This document shows, piece after piece, positions 31,020 through 42,351 of a stretch of 64,000 nt of DNA. The translations under genes were made by a program, and so were the position numbers. Source of the DNA: Monarcha castaneiventris obscurior (taxonomy: Eukaryota > Chordata > Aves > Passeriformes > Monarchidae); assembly GCA_026261815.1 (NCBI GenBank), contig JAMPIT010000699.1:806001-870000 (forward strand), in the 5' to 3' direction. Under the pieces are notes generated by a model. It saw nothing but the letters and a program-made list of their open reading frames with translations. It did no database searches and was not told where the DNA came from. How positions within the stretch are numbered: position 1 is the stretch's first letter; the number at the start of each line of letters is the position of its first letter.

Positions 31020-31590
31020 TGTAAGAGACGGTCTGAAGACCCTTCATCTGTCTCACGATCATCTACAGAGAGCGAGACTCTGAGCCTGGGCCTGCCCGAG
31101 GTGGAGAGCTAACCAAGCACAACGTGCCGGTGGTGCACCTGTTTGCAGTGAGCCGTGTTGGTCCTGCTGTGACAGCAGCGGGGACAGCGTGGGACGTGCT
31201 GCCCACTACCTGTTCTGTGCCATTAACCAAAGACAGTGGGCATTGTTTTCACACCTATGGGTATTGTTCTCACACCTGTTTGGCCGCTTGCCCCTCGCTC
31301 CCGAAAAGGGTACAAAAAGACTCTCTAAGAAGACCCCAGTTGAGATCTCCCCACGGAAGAAGACAGAAGACCACGAGGACTCCGCCAGCCGTTGGTAGCT
31401 ATAACCCTCCCCTCCCCCTCTTTCTTTCCTTCTCTCTCCCCTCTCTATCGCAATTACACAGCGTTGGTACGCTATAAAGTTTCTTGTGCTGACTAAAATT
31501 AATATTTTTCCCCGTTTGTGTTTCTTTTGCACTTTGAGATTCGGTTAACGAACCATCACGAACCCCGCTTGTCTTAAGCGGATCGTGACA
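31020..31590 (+). repeat. 5' LTR of the ERVL-like provirus
   Basis: TGTAAGAGACGG...GATCGTGACA. The AATAAA present in the 3' LTR at 35,925-35,930 is TATAAA here (31,473-31,478), an A-to-T change that removes the poly(A) signal from this copy. Confidence 0.93.
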
Positions 31591-31595
31591 TTAAT

Positions 31596-31613
31596 TGGCG
31601 TCACGGACAGGAT
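31596..31613 (+). other. Primer binding site, tRNA-Ser type
   Basis: TGGCGTCACGGACAGGAT, five bases after the LTR. By memory it matches the complement of a vertebrate tRNA-Ser(CGA) 3' end at 17 of 18 bases. A tRNA-Ser primer is known in the class III HERV-S group. Confidence 0.6.
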
Positions 31614-31952
31614 TCCTGACAGACAGAAGGGGCTGCAGGGTTCTGTGCAATCTGTAACAGGGGAAGGACGTTTCGCTCCAGCCGCACCTAGCCCGACACC
31701 CGAGAGGGTGAGCGGTGTCTAGAAAGCAAGGGGGGTGACTCGAATTTCCCGCAAATTGTACATTCCCAAAAGTTGGCACCCCAAACTCGATTGAGGGCTC
31801 TGTCTTCGGAAATCCACAAAATTATCTCCTAGTGCAAAACGGGGACTGTTCTGTTGTTGTTTTTTCTAAAGAGAGTGCTTAGGAGTTTTTGGTCTGCTTG
31901 GTGTAGCGAAGAGGCGACTGTTGGTAACTAAGTAGAACCTCCCAGGCAGATT

Positions 31953-34073
31953 GTGGCCTCTTCACCCACTCAGGGAAGCGAAGGGAGACACAGCCCAGTG
32001 CTGGGTGGTGCAGTGTGTAATCAAGTTTTAACTCCCTGTAGTGGTTTTTGTCCCTTCACACAAATGATTTCTAACTCTGGTGCAAAAAATACAGCTGCAT
32101 TTTATGCTCTACTAGCAAAACACAATGCCAAACCTTCTCCAGGAGGGGAGGAATGGGCACAAAATAACTGGTTCAACCTAGAAACTGTAACTGATAGAAT
32201 ATGTTCTTTACAACATGAGGCAAAATTCAAATTTGGCCAAAACAAGTCCATAATTTGCTCTGTCCTAGGAGCATGTCTTAAGGCAGCTATAGATCACCCC
32301 CTTAAGCGCCGCAATGAAGAAAAAGCAATAATAGATTCCCTTCAAAACTTAGTAGAAATCCTGCAGAACCAACTAGATGAGAAAATGAATGAGATTCATT
32401 TGCTGCAGGCTGCCTCAAGAGATTCTGACTCACCAAAAGAAACAGAAGAAAAAGAAACCCTTCACATTAGCCAAATTTACCCCCCGAAAGATTTTATTCT
32501 GGCAAAAATCTGTGCAGAAAATTGTTGTCCTCATATGAGACCCTTAATTAAAACTGAATACTTTTATGCCAATGATGAGGACTCTGAACTGCATATCACC
32601 ACTAAACAAACACCATTCACTACTACTGAATTGGCTAAATTAAGAAAGGAGTATGGACGGCTCCCCCATGAATCTGAAACAGAATATGTGTTCCAAGTGT
32701 CCCTTACCGGGGGAGACCAAATTCAATTGACTGAACAAGAAGCCAGTGGATACTGGGGACATGGACTTTTCTTAACAATGGGAGACAAATGTGACACAGG
32801 GTCCCTAACTGAGCATGCAGCTTTCTGGGCTGGGGGACTCAACCCTCTAAAAAGGGGAAACCCTCTAGCTATAATTGGTACTCCCGACCAACTTCTAGAA
32901 AGCGTCCACAAAGCCACTTACTTGCAAATGATACATGAAAAGAAATTAACTCCTGGATTTGAATCCCTGATGCAATTACCTGTGAGGCCTGAAATAATAA
33001 CCCCTTTAATTCAAGGCCCTCCTGAATCACTTAAACCTACAGCAATTCTCCTCCAGAAAACCATAGCAGCTGTAGGTCCCGTAGAAAAGCTGGATAAATT
33101 CCTTGGAAACCCGAGCAACCGAACTGGATCTACTGATCCTGGGTTTACTCCATATTCAACACCCTCCCAGCCACCAGGTTCACAACTGAATTTACCTGCC
33201 AGTGATCGCAAAGTTTGGACATGGAGTGAAGTTGCAGAGGATTTGATTCTACCGAATCCACCTGTTCAACCTAGTGCACCCCTCCTGCCTCTGAACCTGG
33301 GCAGTGAGCCAAACCAACCTCTCCCTCAACATTCGGGCAATGAACCAAATACCCTCACCTCTTTAGATCAGATTAAAATGCCTGAATCCAGGAAAGATCT
33401 CCAACATGCTTTAGGACCTTTTTATAACTTGCTGAGAAAAGGGGTAAAATGGGAATGGACTGCTTCTCAAGAAGCATTGCAGTTGTTGATTTTTGAAGCA
33501 ACAGCTCCTCAAGCCCTGGGTCCTATTCACCCTACAGATCCTTTTCAGGTGGAATGGGGATTTACCGGTACTTCCCCACCTGACGGGGTGGCCCAGAGGG
33601 TCTCAGTAAGGAAGTGGTATGCTCAAATTGAACATCATTGTAATACTTTTTCAATAACTGAAGGAGCTGCAAGAAATCTGACAATACAAGAAACTGAAGG
33701 CTTGGGTAGCAGCCAAGACGAACCTGCCTCAGTCATCAAAGTAGCCCCTCCTTTTCCACCTAAACAATCAGCAAATTCTTGGTTTACCGATGCTTCTGCC
33801 AAACAAGAAGGAATGGTGTGGAAATACAAGGCTGTAGCCCTCCACACTTCCTCCGGTAAGCAAATTATTACAGGGGGGGAAGGCAGCCCCCAAGCTGGTA
33901 AGCTGATAGCTCTTTGGAGTGTTTTAATACTTCTCTTGTCTGTATCTACACCGATTCCTATGCTGTGTTTCAAGAAATTGAAAACCATCATATTAATTCT
34001 CTGCCTCTCGGCGGCAGATTCTGTTGTGTTTGCTTTTCACAGAAGAACTCCGTGGGACATGAGGACCACATAA
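31953..34073 (+). pseudogene. ERVL-like Gag fused in frame to RT-connection and RNase H remnant
   Basis: One 706-codon open frame. The first about 480 residues look like class III Gag: coiled-coil-prone LQNLVEILQNQLDEK near residue 140, capsid-like helices (EYVFQVSLTGGDQIQL), and Pro-rich sequence with WTWSEVAEDL. No zinc knuckle is seen, which is usual for ERVL Gag. From about residue 480 it becomes pol: RKDLQHALGPFYNLLRKGVK and EWTASQEAL (RT thumb/connection), then WFTDASAKQEG (first RNase H Asp). A deletion of the protease and catalytic RT joined gag to pol without losing frame. The last about 60 codons have no recognised counterpart. The true start may be a later Met, for example near 32,064. 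Confidence 0.7.
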
Positions 34074-34581
34074 ACCATGATGATGTTGTAGCACCTACCA
34101 CCTAAGCACCGGTTATGCTAAGCCTGAGAATTTTTTTTTTAAATTGGACACCACATAATTAAATTACTGATGCAAAACAATGTCTCAGAAATTCAGCCAG
34201 CTTGCTCACCTTTCCTGCAAACTTCTTTCAAAGGGTGGACAACCTGGTTACAGAAACGAAATTCTTTTAAGAAATGAATGCCAAGAGACATAACCGGTGT
34301 TGTGGGAACAAAATTAAGAGTTTTGAATAGCATTGATTCTGATGAATAAATTGGCTGCCACAACCAGAAATTTGACCAAATCACAACAACCACTGCTGTC
34401 AACACACCAGTGGTTGTTATCAAACATATTTCCAAATTGGGAAAAGGTGAACAACATTTTTTTTTGGCTCTTAGCTGCGTCCAAGCCCAATTGTGGATGT
34501 AGTCAGTTGCTGCCTCAATCATAAGAGAAGGTGAAGAAGGCACTTTTCCCACTGAAATTCGGAAAATAATTTGATTTTTAA
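34074..34581. other. Env-region segment, possibly inverted
   Basis: The plus strand has no long frame. The minus strand has a 119-codon open frame (34,193-34,552) with basic, Cys-containing text and a strong hydrophobic run (ICLITTTGVLTAVVVVIW), followed by text that could be envelope leader or SU. It may be a piece of env inverted during rearrangement. That is inference; no homolog is recognised. Confidence 0.35.
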
Positions 34582-35300
34582 TTGTGGTGGAACTTAGTGA
34601 ATTTCACCTACAATCCCACCACAAACACAGCTACTGCCTTCGTACTGGCCATACGCAATGCTTCAGTGTATTCAATATTCCCTATCATTGCATTAAGGCT
34701 GAATCATGATGGAGCTATTCTCTATCCTTCTGAGCATAGGGAATGGGCCTGTCAAATTAATGAAAAACGGCAAACTGTTAACTTGGAAGCTTGCATTGTT
34801 CAAGAGCAACAAGGGTTCATCTGTGAAAGTAATGCAATCAGAGCTCAAGACATTTGCTTAGACACATAGCAAAATATCTGTCATTTTGAAATTCATCCTA
34901 ATGAGAATTCTGAGACAGTGCTTGTGTATATAGGTAATGGTTGTGCATGCTTAACACTTTGATAACTGTTCACCACGATGTACAAGAAATACATCGTGTC
35001 TTAGAAAGGGTAAAGAAGGACGCTGAATCCCGTTGGTGGGACACTCTTTTCGGGTGGTCCCCCACTGCTACAGGTGTCCTGAATAAGTTGTGTCATCCTA
35101 TCACTGTTCTCTTGATTTTAACTCTGATTGGTTTTATCTTATCTGCTGTTTTGTTTATCTTGAATTGGAGAATCATGAAACGAATAACGCGCTTGGCATA
35201 TGTAATGAATGTATACAATTTAGTGGATGTCCCATTCACCAGGGGCACTCCTAAAGCTATTGACACTAGACGAACTACACGTATTCAAATGAAAAATTGA
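34582..35300 (+). pseudogene. Env-like C-terminal remnants of the ERVL-like provirus
   Basis: Two open frames (34,582-34,869 and 34,941-35,300) separated by stops. The first is Cys- and Asn-rich and ectodomain-like (NASVYSIFP, EWACQINEK). The second starts with an amphipathic stretch (VQEIHRVLERVKKDAESRWW), then LFGWSPTATG and a membrane segment (VLLILTLIGFILSAVLFIL) with a basic tail, the layout of a retroviral TM subunit C-terminus. ERVL elements usually lack env, so its presence is notable. Family is not identified. Confidence 0.5.
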
Positions 35301-35471
35301 CTGCATGCCTTGATTAACACTGTTGATTTTTTCCCTTGTATCCCTCATTCTCCCCTTCTTTCCTTTCCATTATCCCTGCCTCCTGGGTTTTGCTGCCAAC
35401 GTTGGTGAGTCCTGAAGACCTCGACAGAAGACCTCGAGCGTTCCTGAAGATGATCGTGAGCCACGGGGTGG

Positions 35472-36042
35472 TGTAAGAGACGGTCTGAAGACCCTTCATC
35501 TGTCTCATGATCATCTACAGAGAGCGAGACTCTGAACCTGGGCCTGCCCGAGGTGGAGAGCTAACCAAGCACAACGTGCCGGTGGTGCACCTGTTTGCAG
35601 TGAGCCGTGTTGGTCCTGCTGTGACAGCAGCGGGGACAGCGCGGGACGTGCTGCCCACTACCTGTTCTGTGTCATTAACCAAAGACAGTGGGCATTGTTT
35701 TCACACCTATGGGTATTGTTCTCACACCTGTTTGGCCGCTTGCCCCTCGCTCCCGAAAAGGGTACAAAAAGACTCTCTAAGAAGACCCCAGTTGAGATCT
35801 CCCCACGGAAGAAGACGGAAGACCACGAGGACTCCGCCAGCCGTTGGTAGCTATAACCCTCCCCTCCCCCTCTTTCTTTCCTTCTCTCTCCCCTCTCTAT
35901 CACAATTACACAGCGTTGGTACGCAATAAAGTTTCTTGTGCTGACTAAAATTAATATTTTTCCCCGTTTGTGTTTCTTTTGCACTTTGAGATTCGGTTAA
36001 CGAACCATCACGAACCCCGCTTGTCTTAAGCGGATCGTGACA
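35472..36042 (+). repeat. 3' LTR of the ERVL-like provirus
   Basis: 571 bases, AATAAA at 35,925-35,930, CCTGA target copy directly after. A clear polypurine tract is not visible before it (cacggggtgg only). A solo LTR of the same family lies at 61,771-62,350. Confidence 0.93.
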
Positions 36043-36362
36043 CCTGAACGCCTCACAATAATAATTAATCCAATTTTATAATTCCCTGTTTTATAACTGA
36101 AATAATTAAGGTATAACTGAGGTTATATAAGTGCCTTGACTGGTAGGTTATGTAACATGACCAGTGTGGACGGTTGGAGAGCAGGCCCAGGCCGTTGGGG
36201 CTGCAAGCAGCCATTGGCTGGTTGGCTGGGTGGCAACTGCTTCAGCCAATAGGAATTGACCGCGCGGACCTTCAACCCTATATAAGTGAGGAAGGACTCA
36301 ATAAAGTTGGCTGTTGTGCATGATCCAAGGTGTGTCGTGTCGCATTCCTGCCTCCGACATCA
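36043..36362 (+). repeat. Remainder of the betaretrovirus-like 5' LTR
   Basis: It starts with the duplicated CCTGA and matches 42,944-43,263. TATA-like atataag words lie near 36,125 and 36,280, and AATAAA is at 36,300-36,305. The LTR end is ...CCGACATCA; the exact last base is uncertain by three bases. Confidence 0.9.
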
Positions 36363-36372
36363 AGACAACACC

Positions 36373-36390
36373 TGGTGACCCCGACGTGAT
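36373..36390 (+). other. Primer binding site, tRNA-Trp type
   Basis: TGGTGACCCCGACGTGAT, the primer site known from avian leukosis-type viruses. It starts about ten bases after the LTR. Confidence 0.88.
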
Positions 36391-37125
36391 ACAACAAGCC
36401 GCCGCGGATATTGCGGGGAGGCAGAGGGCAGCGGGAATTGCTGCCTGCAGCCGGTAAGGCTGGGGAGAGCGGCAGGGATAGCCGCAGGGCAGCGGGGATT
36501 GCTGCCAGCAGCCCTTAGGGCTACAGAGAACAGCAGAAAAAGCCGTGAATTCCCAGCGGAGCAGCGGATTTAGCTGTGTGCAGCGGAGAGAGCTGCGGAA
36601 GGCGGTGGAGAGAGCCGTGTGGGTCCGGACCCCCCAGCATTTTTATGGGAATAGAAGACACTGCCGGGAAAGAAAAATATGGGAGTGTGGGCCTCGGTAC
36701 AGCAGGACCCCATTATTAAGGTATGGATTCCTCTTTTAAAGAAACAGGGGATAAGATACAATGAGCAGGCTTTACTGGCCCTGATAACATGGTCCGAGAA
36801 GCATGGACTATATATAACTGAAGGAACCGCTCTAGATTTAAAAACATGGGAGCAAGTGGGCAAGTTTATAATGGAAGCAGCCTCCATAGGAGACGAATCA
36901 GCCATCAATGTGATAAAGCCTTGGAGGCTTATAGTGGATCTGCTAGGGCAGTTAAAAACTGAGACCACTGCAAGGACAGCAGTGGGGACGCCCCGAGCGC
37001 CGCCCACTGGGGCTGGCAGTGAGGAGAGGGCACCAGGAAGAGCAACTAGAAGTGTGGATGCCACAACAGGCATGCGAGAGAGAAGGACAGGCAAAGCAGC
37101 AGCGAGAAATCATGCTGCCACTCCA

Positions 37126-37380
37126 TGCTGGGACATTTCCCAGGAGGTGCGCCCTGTGGCTGCGCGGGGCTGCTCTGCCAGCTCATGCCGGGATGTCTCA
37201 CCTGAGACACGTCCCGCAGCCAGGCATGGTGGCGCTGGCGGCTCGTGCCGGGATGTCTCACCTGAGACACCTCCCGCAGCCGAGTGGGGCAGCTCTGCCA
37301 GCTTGAGCTGGGGCGTCTCACCCGAGGAGCGTCCTGCAAGTGCACAGAGCAGCACCGCTTGCCCGTGCTGGGACACCCTG
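37126..37380 (+). repeat. 60-base (20-codon) tandem repeat within gag
   Basis: Four units plus a partial, starting near 37,126, 37,186, 37,246, 37,306 and 37,366. Each begins with (t/a)g(c/g)(t/c)gggat(g/a)t(c/t)tc and encodes variants of C-R-D-V-S-P-E-T-x-P-A-A. The unit is a multiple of three, so length change preserves frame. Confidence 0.9.
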
Positions 37381-38943
37381 ACAGCAGAACGTGCTGATCG
37401 CCCTGAAACTCTCCCCAGCCACAGTAAACCCACACCTTGCCCCTATGAAGCCGTGCCCAGCGGCTGCAGAGCCGTGTATGGCCACTGTGGAGAGGTGCCG
37501 AGTGTGCCTATGCGGCCGTCCAAACAGCACGTGCTGGAGTCACGTGCGTCCTGCATCACACGGATGCACTCGGACTGCCTTGCCCTGGAGCTGATTGGCT
37601 GGGCTGCAAGACCACACCTACAACCCTGCCTCCGTTGGATGCGCCTGCCCAGGGCTGCAACTCATGGGCGGACCCTGGGGACACATCATCACACAGGAGT
37701 CAAGCCTATGTCAAACCTGGAAGTGCCGGTGAATTAGAGATTTTTAAAGCTGCCGCCATCGCGCGCGCTCCGCCGCCACCACAGGAGTTAAAGCAGCCCC
37801 TGGAAAATACACAGACTAGAAACCCGATACATACCCACAGAGAGAGCCAGAGTCATCACCCCTCTGCCGAGCCCAAAGAGAATGCTGCCATCACTACGCT
37901 GCCGACAGCTACTCTTGATCCGGTCAGCATCTGGAGACAGGTAAAGCGAGCGGCTGTCGCGAGTGGGGACTATGAGGCAGCAGAAAAAATTGATGTGCCC
38001 ATGTCAGATGATTGGAAATCTGGGGCCAGAGCAATTGAAGCATACTCTGTGCTGAGAGGCAACGGAACTGTGCCTGATAAGTATACACCTTTCCAATGGC
38101 CAGTTCTTTCCGAATTACGCCAGCTTGTTGCCAAGTATGGACTAGGGTCTCCTGCTGTTCCAACTTGCTGCGATTTTGAACCACCGAAGAGGTAACACCA
38201 TATGACATTAAGCAGCTAGGGAAATTGATTCATACCCCAATTCAATATATGCTTTTTGAATCAACTTGGAGAAGCAGTGCAGAAAACCAGGAACTAAAAA
38301 ACCGAAGAGTTTCACAAGAAGACCCACGTTTTGGGGTAGGAGTTTGTCAACTCCTGGGACTGCCACCACTAGGGGACCCACAATTGCAGGCAAAATTACA
38401 TCCATTAGTGCTAGCACAAGCAAAAGACTTAGGGATGCCAGCTTTATTTAAGGTAGCAGACATGGCTAACCCGACCCAAAAATATTCAAGGATCAAACAA
38501 GGGGTTAAAGAGCCATACCTACAGTTTATAGAGAGACTACAAGATGCAATGGAAAAACAAATCACAAATATTGAGATCAGGAATCAATTAATTTTACAAC
38601 TGGCAAAAGACAATGCAAATGAAGACTGTCGGAAAATCATAGAACTACTGCCAAGTGAAAATCCATCTTTAGATGAAATGATAAATGCCTGTGCCAAGGT
38701 GGGATCTGAATCCCACAATGCATCTTTGATAGCAAATTCCATTGTAGCTACAATAAAATTGACATCGCAATGCTACAAATGTGGACAACCAGGCCACTTA
38801 AGAGCGAACTGCCCCCGTAAGACAGGAACATCTCAAGAACAAGGAAATGTCAACATATACTGTAGCCGGTGTGGGAAACCCAATCATATGGCCAGACAGT
38901 GCAAATGCAAAGTTTATACTAATAAACAACTTTTCAGGGACCA

Positions 38944-38950
38944 GGGAAAC
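38944..38950 (+). promoter_or_regulatory. gag-pro -1 frameshift heptamer G GGA AAC
   Basis: The heptamer is in the gag frame (codons GGA AAC). The -1 frame is open from here straight into the dUTPase. The same heptamer serves gag-pro shifting in Mason-Pfizer-type betaretroviruses (established knowledge). A downstream pseudoknot was not modelled. Confidence 0.75.
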
Positions 38951-39741
38951 GGAAGACCGAGCGTGAGGGGAAGACGCATGCAGATACAAACATCTTCCCG
39001 CCTTCCTGTGCAAGCTTGTGTGACCAGCTCACAGGAAGGACAGCAAGAGCCGCTAGAATTGATGTTTCCACCTCTAGCACAGTAACCAACAGCACTTTAA
39101 GGGTACACAAGGTCCCTCTCGAGGCCCATGGGCCCATCGGGAGAGGACTGAGTGCACTGTTGATTGGGAGATCCAGTGCAACTCTACAAGGTATTTTTGT
39201 GCACCCTGGAATTATTGATGCAGATTTCACCGGACAGATACACGCCTTAGTTTCAACTCCTACTCCACCCATGACAATCCCCGGAAAAACACGAATTGCC
39301 CAACTCATCCCTTTTCAGTTTCTTGTTCCTGAAACAGAGCCTGTAGAGCGATGAGACCAAACCTTCAGATCCACTGGAGAACCCGAGGTGCGCTGGACTC
39401 AGGTCGTAAGTGATCAAAGACCTAATATGGTGTGCACTGTAACGATGCCTCAGGTGGGGCCCTCACAAATAAAAGTCAGCAGGATGGTCGACACAGGGGC
39501 AGATGTTACAATTATCTCTGCCCATACCCGGCCACTGTCATGGCCTACCACAGCTGTAGGAACTACCGTTGCCGGCCTTGGGCGAACCACACAGAGCTGC
39601 TTGAGCAGCAAAACTGTGTTAGTCAAAAATCCTGAAGGTCAAACAGCCACGATACGACCATACGTCACTGCAGCACCACTCAACCTATGGGGGAGGGATG
39701 TTCTTTCTGCATGGGGAGTACGGGTAGGAACCGATTTTTAA
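38951..39741 (+). pseudogene. pro: dUTPase-protease (pro) frame with one TGA
   Basis: The first part is a retroviral dUTPase, which hydrolyses dUTP to dUMP and limits uracil incorporation. It shows GRSSATLQGIF and GIIDADFTGQI, two family motifs, with the nearby IPGKTRIAQLIPF. A TGA at 39,352-39,354 interrupts. In the same frame follows the protease: active site MVDTGADVTIIS, substrate-binding region, and LWGRDVLSAWGV near the C-terminus. The frame ends at TAA 39,739-39,741 within a T5 run, where a -1 shift would enter pol. The dUTPase position between nucleocapsid and protease is typical of betaretroviruses. Confidence 0.88.
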
Positions 39742-42351
39742 TAGGGGCCACTGTTTTAAAGGGTGTGAAATATCCCACACAAGCCCTAAAATGGCTCACC
39801 ACTAAGCCTGTGTGGGTACCACAGTGGTCCCTAGAAAGGGAGAAGTTACATGCCCTCAAAACTTTAGTGCAAGAGCAACTGGTTCAAGGGCATATAGAAC
39901 CATCTACAAGCCCTTGGAACACCCCGGTGTTTGTCATCAAAAAGAAATCTGGGAAATGGAGGTTGTTACATGACCTCAGGAAAATCAATGCGGTCATGGA
40001 AACCATGGGAGCCCTACAACCAGGCATGCCATCCCCTACAATGATTCCTGTCAATTGGGACATTCTGATCATGGATCTAAAGGATTGGTTTTTTACTATT
40101 CCTTTACACCCAAATGACACCCAAAAGTTTGCATTTACAGTGCCATCCATTAATAATGCTGCACCAGTGGAGCGTTATCAATGGAAAGTTTTACCACAAG
40201 GAATGAAAAACAGCCCCACAATTTGTCAGTGGTATGTGGGTCAAGCATTATCATCAGTCAGAGAACAATTTCCCAGGGCATACTGCTACCATTATATGGA
40301 TGACATTTTAATAGCAACCCCAACCAAAGAAGATCTTTCATTAATTCGACCAAGCCTAATGCAAGCATTAAAAACATATGGGCTGCAAGTGGCACCAGAA
40401 AAGGTCCAACAACAACCACCCTGGAAATATCTTGGACTCAAAATCCTAGATCAGACCATACAACCACAAAAAATTCGATTTTCAACAAAAATTCAAACTC
40501 TAAACGATGTGCAAAAACTTTTGGGTACCATAAATTGGCTCAGACCGTATCTAGGATTGACTACATCACAACTGGCACCCTTATTTAACATCCTAAAAGG
40601 TGATCCTGATCTGAATTTCCCCAGAAAATTAACTCCAGAAGCAAAAACCGCTCTTGAAATAGTGGAGCAGGCTGTCACAAACAGACAAGTTCACCGTATT
40701 TACCCTGAAATATGTATTACTGTATTTATTTTCATAGTTGATTTCCACCCTACAGCTATCATAGGGCAGTGAGATACTCAGTGGTCCGACCCCTTACATG
40801 TCCTTGAGTGGGTGTTTCTACCCCATCAACCAAAAAAGATGGCACCTACCATCTTTGAGCTGATCGCTCAACTGATCATCAAATGCCGTCAAAGATGTTT
40901 ACAATTGGATGCAAAAGATCCTTCCAAAATTATTATACCTGTGACTCAGGAACAATTTGAGTGGTGCTATGCCAACAGCACATCTTTACAAAGTGCTTTA
41001 CAAAATTTTTCAGGACAGATTAGCTACCATCTACCAAGTCATAAATTACTGCAATTAGGTGGGACTACGGAATTAGCCTTAAAACTATTGAATAGTTGTA
41101 TACCCCTAAAGGGTATCACTGTATTTACTGATGGGTCTGAAAAAACAGGAAAAGCCATTGTGACATGGAAAAAAGAAAATGAATGGCAGAAACTAGAAGG
41201 TTTTGAAAATGGATCACCTCAAATTGTTGAGCTATGTGCAGTAATTATGGCCTTTCAGCGTTTCCCAGACACTCCACTAAATATCGTCACTGACTCCGCC
41301 TGCGTTGCGGATATAACACAAAGACTGGACCAAGCCCTGCTCAAAGAGATTGACAATGCACAATTATTCAACATTAAAAGGTCTGTGGCATACCATCCAA
41401 GCCAGAGACTGTCCCTACTATATTTTACATGTTAGAAGTCACACAAATCTACCAGGCTTCATTGCGGAGGGCAATGCCCAAGCAGATCGTCTAGCGAGCC
41501 CTGCTTGGACAGCACCACAACCGGACATGCGTGCACAAGCAAAGGCTTCGCATGCCTTTTTCCATCAAGGCGTGCGAGCCCTGCAGAGACAATTTATGCT
41601 ATCAAACTCAGAGGCTCGCAACATAGTCAACTCCTGCTCTGATTGCCAAGGTCACATAGCACTGCCACAGCTGGGAGTTAATCCCCGTGGCCTAAGAGCC
41701 TTGCAGATTTGGCAAACAGACGTGACTCACATTCCAGAATTTGGACAACTAAAATATGTGCATGTGTCAATTGATACATTTTCTTCAGCTATGTGGGCTA
41801 CTGTATATACAGGAGAAAGGAGCCGGGATGCCATTGCGCATTGGCGATCAGCCTTTGCCGCTTTGGGTATCCCACACACCATAAAAACAGATAATGACCC
41901 TGCCTACATTGCACACAATACTAGACAATTCCTTCAACTATGGGGCATAAAACACCACACAGGTATCCCCCATTCGGCAACAGGGCAAGCCATTATCGAA
42001 CGTGCCCATGGCACTCTAAAATGTGTTTTGGAAAAACAAAGAGGGGGAATGTGTGGCGAGACCCCACAAGGTAGAGTAGCCAAAGCTGTCTACACCCTAA
42101 ACCATCTAACAGTCCCAGAGAAGTCCCAGAACCCAACAATCTTGAATCATTTTATATCCTTGCAGTCATCTGGTGATGTTCAGTCACCTAGACCTAAGGT
42201 AATGGTAAAAAACATTATTACAAATAAGTGGGAAGGTCCATGGGACCTTGTTACATGGGGGCGTGGGTATGCGTGCGTCTCTACGGACACTGGAACACAG
42301 TGGATACCTGCCAGGTGTGTCCGTCCTGCCCTACATCGTGCTCAGGACTAA
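39735..42351 (+). pseudogene. pol: Betaretrovirus-like Pol with a TGA and a frameshift
   Basis: RT shows SPWNTPVFVIKKKSGKW, DLKDWFFTIPLHP and catalytic YMDD (about 40,296). TGA at 40,770-40,772 interrupts the connection region. The same frame continues into RNase H (FTDGSEK, IVELCAV, TDSACV). It shifts frame between 41,350 and 41,435, after which HVRSHTNLPG and NAQADRLA complete RNase H. Integrase follows: zinc domain HAFFHQGV...CSDCQ, first Asp in WQTDVTH, second in TDNDPAY, Glu in GQAIIERAH, and a C-terminal module (KWEGPWDLVTWGRGYA). Catalytic residues survive; two breaks disable the protein. Pol ends at 42,351 with no env start nearby. Confidence 0.92.

Larger units (their letters stand above)
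31020..36042 (+). mobile_element. Class III (ERVL-like) provirus with 5-base TSD
   Basis: A 5.0-kb provirus with two 571-base LTRs, a tRNA-Ser-like primer site, gag fused to an RNase H remnant, and env-like segments. Flanking CCTGA on both sides is a perfect 5-base target duplication. LTRs differ at about seven positions (about 1.2%). Reverse transcriptase, integrase and much of RNase H are deleted. Class assignment rests on gag style, the Ser primer and TSD length. Confidence 0.88.
36679..39085 (+). pseudogene. gag: Betaretrovirus-like Gag with two frameshifts
   Basis: Structural polyprotein. The start at 36,679 gives MGVWASVQQ, a myristoylation-type Met-Gly, and matrix text follows to about residue 100. 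A low-complexity linker with 20-residue repeats (37,126-37,380) follows. The frame changes near 37,635-37,735 and again near 38,190. Capsid then runs from about 38,080 (FQWPVLSELRQL) to the major homology region (VKEPYLQFIERLQDAM). Nucleocapsid has two intact CCHC knuckles: CYKCGQPGHLRANC (38,771-38,812) and CSRCGKPNHMARQC (38,861-38,902). The last frame stops at 39,085, overlapping pro. Confidence 0.88.

Noticed and set aside
36373..36390. Possible tRNA gene fragments at primer sites
   Set aside because: Only the 18 bases complementary to tRNA 3' ends are present; no cloverleaf or flanking tRNA body.
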